Shown: piece by piece, positions 60,925-64,000 of the stretch
How the letters are laid out: the number at the start of each line of letters is the position of its first letter
Position numbering within the stretch: the stretch's first letter is position 1
Source of the DNA: UBA6055 sp965203755
GTDB taxonomy: Bacteria; Chloroflexota; Anaerolineae; Aggregatilineales; Phototrophicaceae
Assembly (NCBI GenBank): GCA_965203755.1
Contig: OZ241910.1
Coordinates: 1,922,001 to 1,986,000 of the forward strand
DNA: 64,000 bases
Direction: 5' to 3'
The notes under the pieces: generated by a model
Databases searched by the model: none
What the model saw: the letters and a program-made list of their open reading frames with translations, nothing else
What the model was told of the DNA's origin: nothing
Position numbers and translations under genes: made by a program

Positions 60925-63900
60925 GTGTCAGAGAATAAACCCGTTGATGTCACAAAAACAGTGATTTACCATGAAGATGAACCAGCCTTGCCGCCGCCCA
61001 CCCTAGAGGTCGGGCTGCCCGCCTGGCTGCGCCAAAACCTGTTTGGCTCCCCGGCCGATATCGTCATTACCATCCTGTCATCGCTCGTTATTGTTGTGCT
61101 GGTGACCAGTTTCTTCAACTGGGCGACCCGTTCGGCGAATTGGTTCGCCATTATCAACAATCAGCGTCTGTTTATGATGGAGTCTTTTGAACGCGCCTTT
61201 GAATGGCGGATCGCGATCACGGTCTTGCTTTCGGCGCTGCTCACCGGGGTGAGCTTTGCGGCCTGGGTGCGGCGAGACTCCCTGCGGACATTGACGATGA
61301 TCGCCCTTGGCATACTGGCTCTGGTCGTGGCGCTGCCGTCCCTTATTGAAGCCGCTGTCGCCCAGCCGCCCTCTTATCTGACGGCCGGCAATGTCGATAT
61401 TACTGACCGCGCCTCAACGCTGAAGCCGCAAAAGGAACTGGCTTTCATTGCCCAGGCCGGCGAAACGGTCTCGCTGCGCCTGGCAACCGACGAGCTTGCC
61501 GATATTGAAGCCTTGAGTCGGCTGGCCGGCTTTTCTGACCGCGCATCCAATGCGCTGGCGAACGCCGCCCGCAACCGCCTTGAACAGCAGGAAACGACCG
61601 GCGCCGTTTTTGACCGCATGGTCAGCCGTGAATTGACCGAAGCGCTGGAAGAGCGAACCCGCCTGCAAATCCGCACCTTTGTTCGCACCAATGACATGCC
61701 GGCCTCAACGAAAGATTTTGTCCGCCATGCCGGCGAACGTCTGACCGGGAATAACGGCTCGCTGGCCGAGCTAAGAGTCTGGCTGAATCGGCTGGAAGAC
61801 GCTGCCAAAGCATTGGACACCGAAGACGAAGCGGTCATCCTGGCGCTGGAAGCTGTTGAGGATGCGGCCGCCGGGCTTTCGGTTGAAGGCGGCCTGACCG
61901 CAGCGGTCCGCCAGACGATGGACAGCCTGACGCAAACCGTCCTTGCCAGCGAACAAATCGAAGACCTAGGCGAATCGCTGATAACGCAGCTGTCCGAAGA
62001 TCTGATCGGCGCGGCCGGGGAAAATGATGATGAAGAAGAACTCATCCAACCCTCGCCGGCCGAAACCGACTTTCTGCGTGAAATGTTTGTGCGTCTGCTG
62101 ACGCCGCCGTCAGTCATCGATATCTACCGCCTCGGCCAAACGCCGATGCGCGTGACAATTTATGACGCCCAAATGCAGCAGGTTCTGGCAGCGGGCGTCG
62201 TAAGCGCCGATGGCGAGACGGTCGCGGTCGAAATCCCAAGCGACGGCTGGTATGTTTTGTCCAAAAATGCAGTCGAAGGCGAAGAGGGGACGGCGATTCT
62301 GGCGGTCCATGGCATTTTCCCAATCGTGCAGCGCACCCTTAGCGCCACCGAATCAGTGTATGTTCGCCTGACTGACAGCGAATTGGAAATCACCGGCGAC
62401 CGCCCGCAAATCGACGGCGCCAACATCCCCTTTGCGGTCCTGATTGACAATCAGTTCCGCGGCCTGCGCGGCCTGCCAGTCTATCTCACTCACTTTATCC
62501 CGCTCTTCTTTAGGCAAATCGAGGCGCTGCTCCTGCCCTTCTTTATCACCTTGGCCTGGGGTTTTGTTCTGGGTCGCGCGCTGGCGCATCTGCTTGGTGA
62601 AAACACGGTCTTTAACAGCCCTTCCAGCCGCGCGATGGTCTTGGCTTGGGCGATGTCGCCTTGCCTCATTCTGCTGGCCTATTTCGCCTTGCCGGCCGGC
62701 GGCGCGGCTGCCGGCATGATGGCTGTCATCCTGAAGCTCGCGGCGGCTTTTGGCGTGGCTGTTTTGGTGAATCGAATCGACGGCTGGCTCAACCGCGCCA
62801 ACCGCGGCGAAGATGCCGAAGCCTCCATCACCAAGCTGCTTATGTATGGCTGGGGCATCTATCCTCTGGTGATGTTTGTTTTGACTTCTGGGGTGGGCGG
62901 TTTGTCCGGCGCGGCGCTGGGCAGTATGGCCGGCGGGCTGGTCTGGCTGCTGCTGATGTACTTCATCGGGCTTAATTTCAAGGGAAACGCCGGCTATGGA
63001 CTGCTCGTCGCCGGCTTCTTCCTGCAAATTGCCCAGGCCTTTGTCGTGAATATCGTCTGGGATGGCTGGACAGACGCCGCCGTCGGCTCCATCTTAATCT
63101 GGCTGCTGCTGGCGGTGATTGGCCTTGGGTTGGGACTGCTGGGAACATCCCTCAAAGACAGGATGGATTCGGTCAGCAGACGCTTGGGGTATCTGATATC
63201 CTGCGGCGCATTTGTATTTGTCTTGAGCAATGCCAACCTGCTTGGGCAGCCTGATGATGCGGCCGTCCTGGCGCTGGCCGGGCTTGCGTTTTTCCTGTGG
63301 TTCGGCTGGATGTTTTTTACCGGCGTGCATCGCTGGACGTCCAACCGCATTATGATAGGTTTGCTTTTGCTGACGTTCTTGTGGATGCAAACCTGGACCG
63401 CCCTTGACCGCTGGTCGATTATCTACTTTATCCTGTGGCTGATCGCTGGCGCCATTGTCTTTCGCCGGGGCGAAAAAGCCCAAGACGAGCAGCCTAAAGC
63501 CTTGAATAAAAGCGGGTGGCTCTTCCACCGCTTCGCCATGCCGGGCATGTTTGTGACCGCCTTGGCCTGGCTGCTGGTCTTGTTTGTCATTCCAACCTTG
63601 GTACGCGGCTTGGAATCTGGCGGCGTGCTGCAAACATCCCCCGACGATTTGCTGCCCTTGTCGGATAAACGGCTGTGGGGCGGCCTCATGCTGACTATGC
63701 AGCTGACCATCCTCGGCATCGTCGCCTCTTTCCCGATTGGTCTGGCGCTGGCTCTTGGACGCCGCAGCAGCCTGCCGGTGGTCAAATATGCCTGTATCCT
63801 GTATATTGAAATGGTGCGCGGCGTGCCGCTGATCACGGTGCTGTTCATGGCGACGCTGCTTGTGCCGCTGATTGACCCGACGCTGGCGACCATCGAAAAC

Positions 63901-64000
63901 GCGGTGCGGGCTTGGGTCGGCATCACCCTGTTCAGCGCCGCCTATCTGGCGGAAAATGTGCGCGGCGGCCTGCAATCCATTGCCAGAGGACAAACCGAGG
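60925..64000 (+). CDS. aapM: Very large AapM-like amino-acid ABC permease, 3' truncated
   Basis: Open from GTG at 60925 (ribosome-binding site AAGGTAGG) through the window end, at least 1025 residues with no stop. The first 145 residues hold three hydrophobic spans. Residues about 150-510 are soluble, first helical and then beta-rich (62.1-62.45 kb), and residues about 520-850 add roughly eight more membrane segments. Only then comes the HisM-type permease core, WGGLMLTMQLTILGIVASF, then YIEMVRGVPLITVLF. Normal AapM is about 380 residues. Seven bases separate it from aapQ. Confidence 0.8.
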   Translation, partial: MSENKPVDVTKTVIYHEDEPALPPPTLEVGLPAWLRQNLFGSPADIVITILSSLVIVVLVTSFFNWATRSANWFAIINNQRLFMMESFERAFEWRIAITVLLSALLTGVSFAAWVRRDSLRTLTMIALGILALVVALPSLIEAAVAQPPSYLTAGNVDITDRASTLKPQKELAFIAQAGETVSLRLATDELADIEALSRLAGFSDRASNALANAARNRLEQQETTGAVFDRMVSRELTEALEERTRLQIRTFVRTNDMPASTKDFVRHAGERLTGNNGSLAELRVWLNRLEDAAKALDTEDEAVILALEAVEDAAAGLSVEGGLTAAVRQTMDSLTQTVLASEQIEDLGESLITQLSEDLIGAAGENDDEEELIQPSPAETDFLREMFVRLLTPPSVIDIYRLGQTPMRVTIYDAQMQQVLAAGVVSADGETVAVEIPSDGWYVLSKNAVEGEEGTAILAVHGIFPIVQRTLSATESVYVRLTDSELEITGDRPQIDGANIPFAVLIDNQFRGLRGLPVYLTHFIPLFFRQIEALLLPFFITLAWGFVLGRALAHLLGENTVFNSPSSRAMVLAWAMSPCLILLAYFALPAGGAAAGMMAVILKLAAAFGVAVLVNRIDGWLNRANRGEDAEASITKLLMYGWGIYPLVMFVLTSGVGGLSGAALGSMAGGLVWLLLMYFIGLNFKGNAGYGLLVAGFFLQIAQAFVVNIVWDGWTDAAVGSILIWLLLAVIGLGLGLLGTSLKDRMDSVSRRLGYLISCGAFVFVLSNANLLGQPDDAAVLALAGLAFFLWFGWMFFTGVHRWTSNRIMIGLLLLTFLWMQTWTALDRWSIIYFILWLIAGAIVFRRGEKAQDEQPKALNKSGWLFHRFAMPGMFVTALAWLLVLFVIPTLVRGLESGGVLQTSPDDLLPLSDKRLWGGLMLTMQLTILGIVASFPIGLALALGRRSSLPVVKYACILYIEMVRGVPLITVLFMATLLVPLIDPTLATIENAVRAWVGITLFSAAYLAENVRGGLQSIARGQTE

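Overview
This window looks like chromosomal DNA of a free-living, GC-rich (well over half G+C by eye) bacterium, most plausibly a member of the Chloroflexota (Anaerolineae-like). That is an inference from gene content: a CIRCE-controlled groESL pair, two ClpC-type ATPases, secreted SH3b and beta-helix proteins, DUF433/DUF5615 toxin-antitoxin pairs, an F420/FMN PPOX protein, GT-C membrane proteins, and many short intergenic gaps. Nothing in the window fixes the species. Both ends cut genes: a penicillin-binding-protein-like gene at the left edge and an amino-acid ABC permease at the right edge.

Layout. 1-5.6 kb: a PBP1-like protein that has lost its transpeptidase motifs, then two polytopic GT-C-like membrane proteins. 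5.7-8 kb: promoter, CIRCE operator, groES, groEL and an intrinsic terminator. 8-9.9 kb: a paralogue of the first membrane protein. 9.9-19.1 kb, all minus strand: clpC, an S1-domain protein with a 99-bp repeat array, two secreted SH3b proteins and a second ClpC-type ATPase. 19.2-20.7 kb: an XRE-ImmA/IrrE regulator coupled to a MazF-like toxin. 20.8-26.8 kb: envelope polysaccharide genes (flippase, two glycosyltransferases) and a secreted beta-helix protein preceded by a 22-nt G tract. 26.8-31.1 kb: PPIase, TPR protein, a small membrane protein, VOC, cupin and MetE-like genes. 31.2-36.9 kb: an accessory region with a type II restriction-modification pair, a HisD-family dehydrogenase, a HEPN-pentapeptide-repeat fusion and two DUF433/DUF5615 pairs. 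36.9-46.7 kb: RDD protein, NadE, PPOX, a CARDB membrane protein, GMC oxidoreductase, UDG-like protein, EthD-like protein and a large UxaA-family protein. 46.8-49.7 kb: a methyltransferase-HNH fusion and a second beta-helix protein preceded by eleven 15-bp repeats. 49.7-55.2 kb: shikimate-kinase-like pseudoenzyme, HAD phosphatase, SDR protein and leuS. 55.4-57.5 kb: a small coiled-coil protein, membrane dipeptidase, a 55-residue protein and tRNA-Ala(GGC). 57.6-58 kb: a SelW-like selenoprotein gene with an in-frame TGA. 58.2-64 kb: a polar amino-acid ABC transporter (aapJQM-like) whose second permease is more than twice the usual size.

The best-supported hidden gene is the selenoprotein at 57652-57945. 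It has a strong ribosome-binding site, a CxxU motif with TGA as U, a SelW/Rdx-type sequence continuing after the TGA, and a perfect 7-bp hairpin with a G-first loop 22 nt downstream of the TGA, as expected of a bacterial SECIS. A conventional gene finder would truncate or miss it. Other notable signals are the simple-sequence repeats just downstream of a shared promoter in front of both beta-helix paralogues (candidate contingency loci), the degenerate PBP and shikimate-kinase-like proteins, the HEPN-pentapeptide fusion, the methyltransferase-HNH fusion with an AT-rich central block, and the enlarged AapM-like permease.
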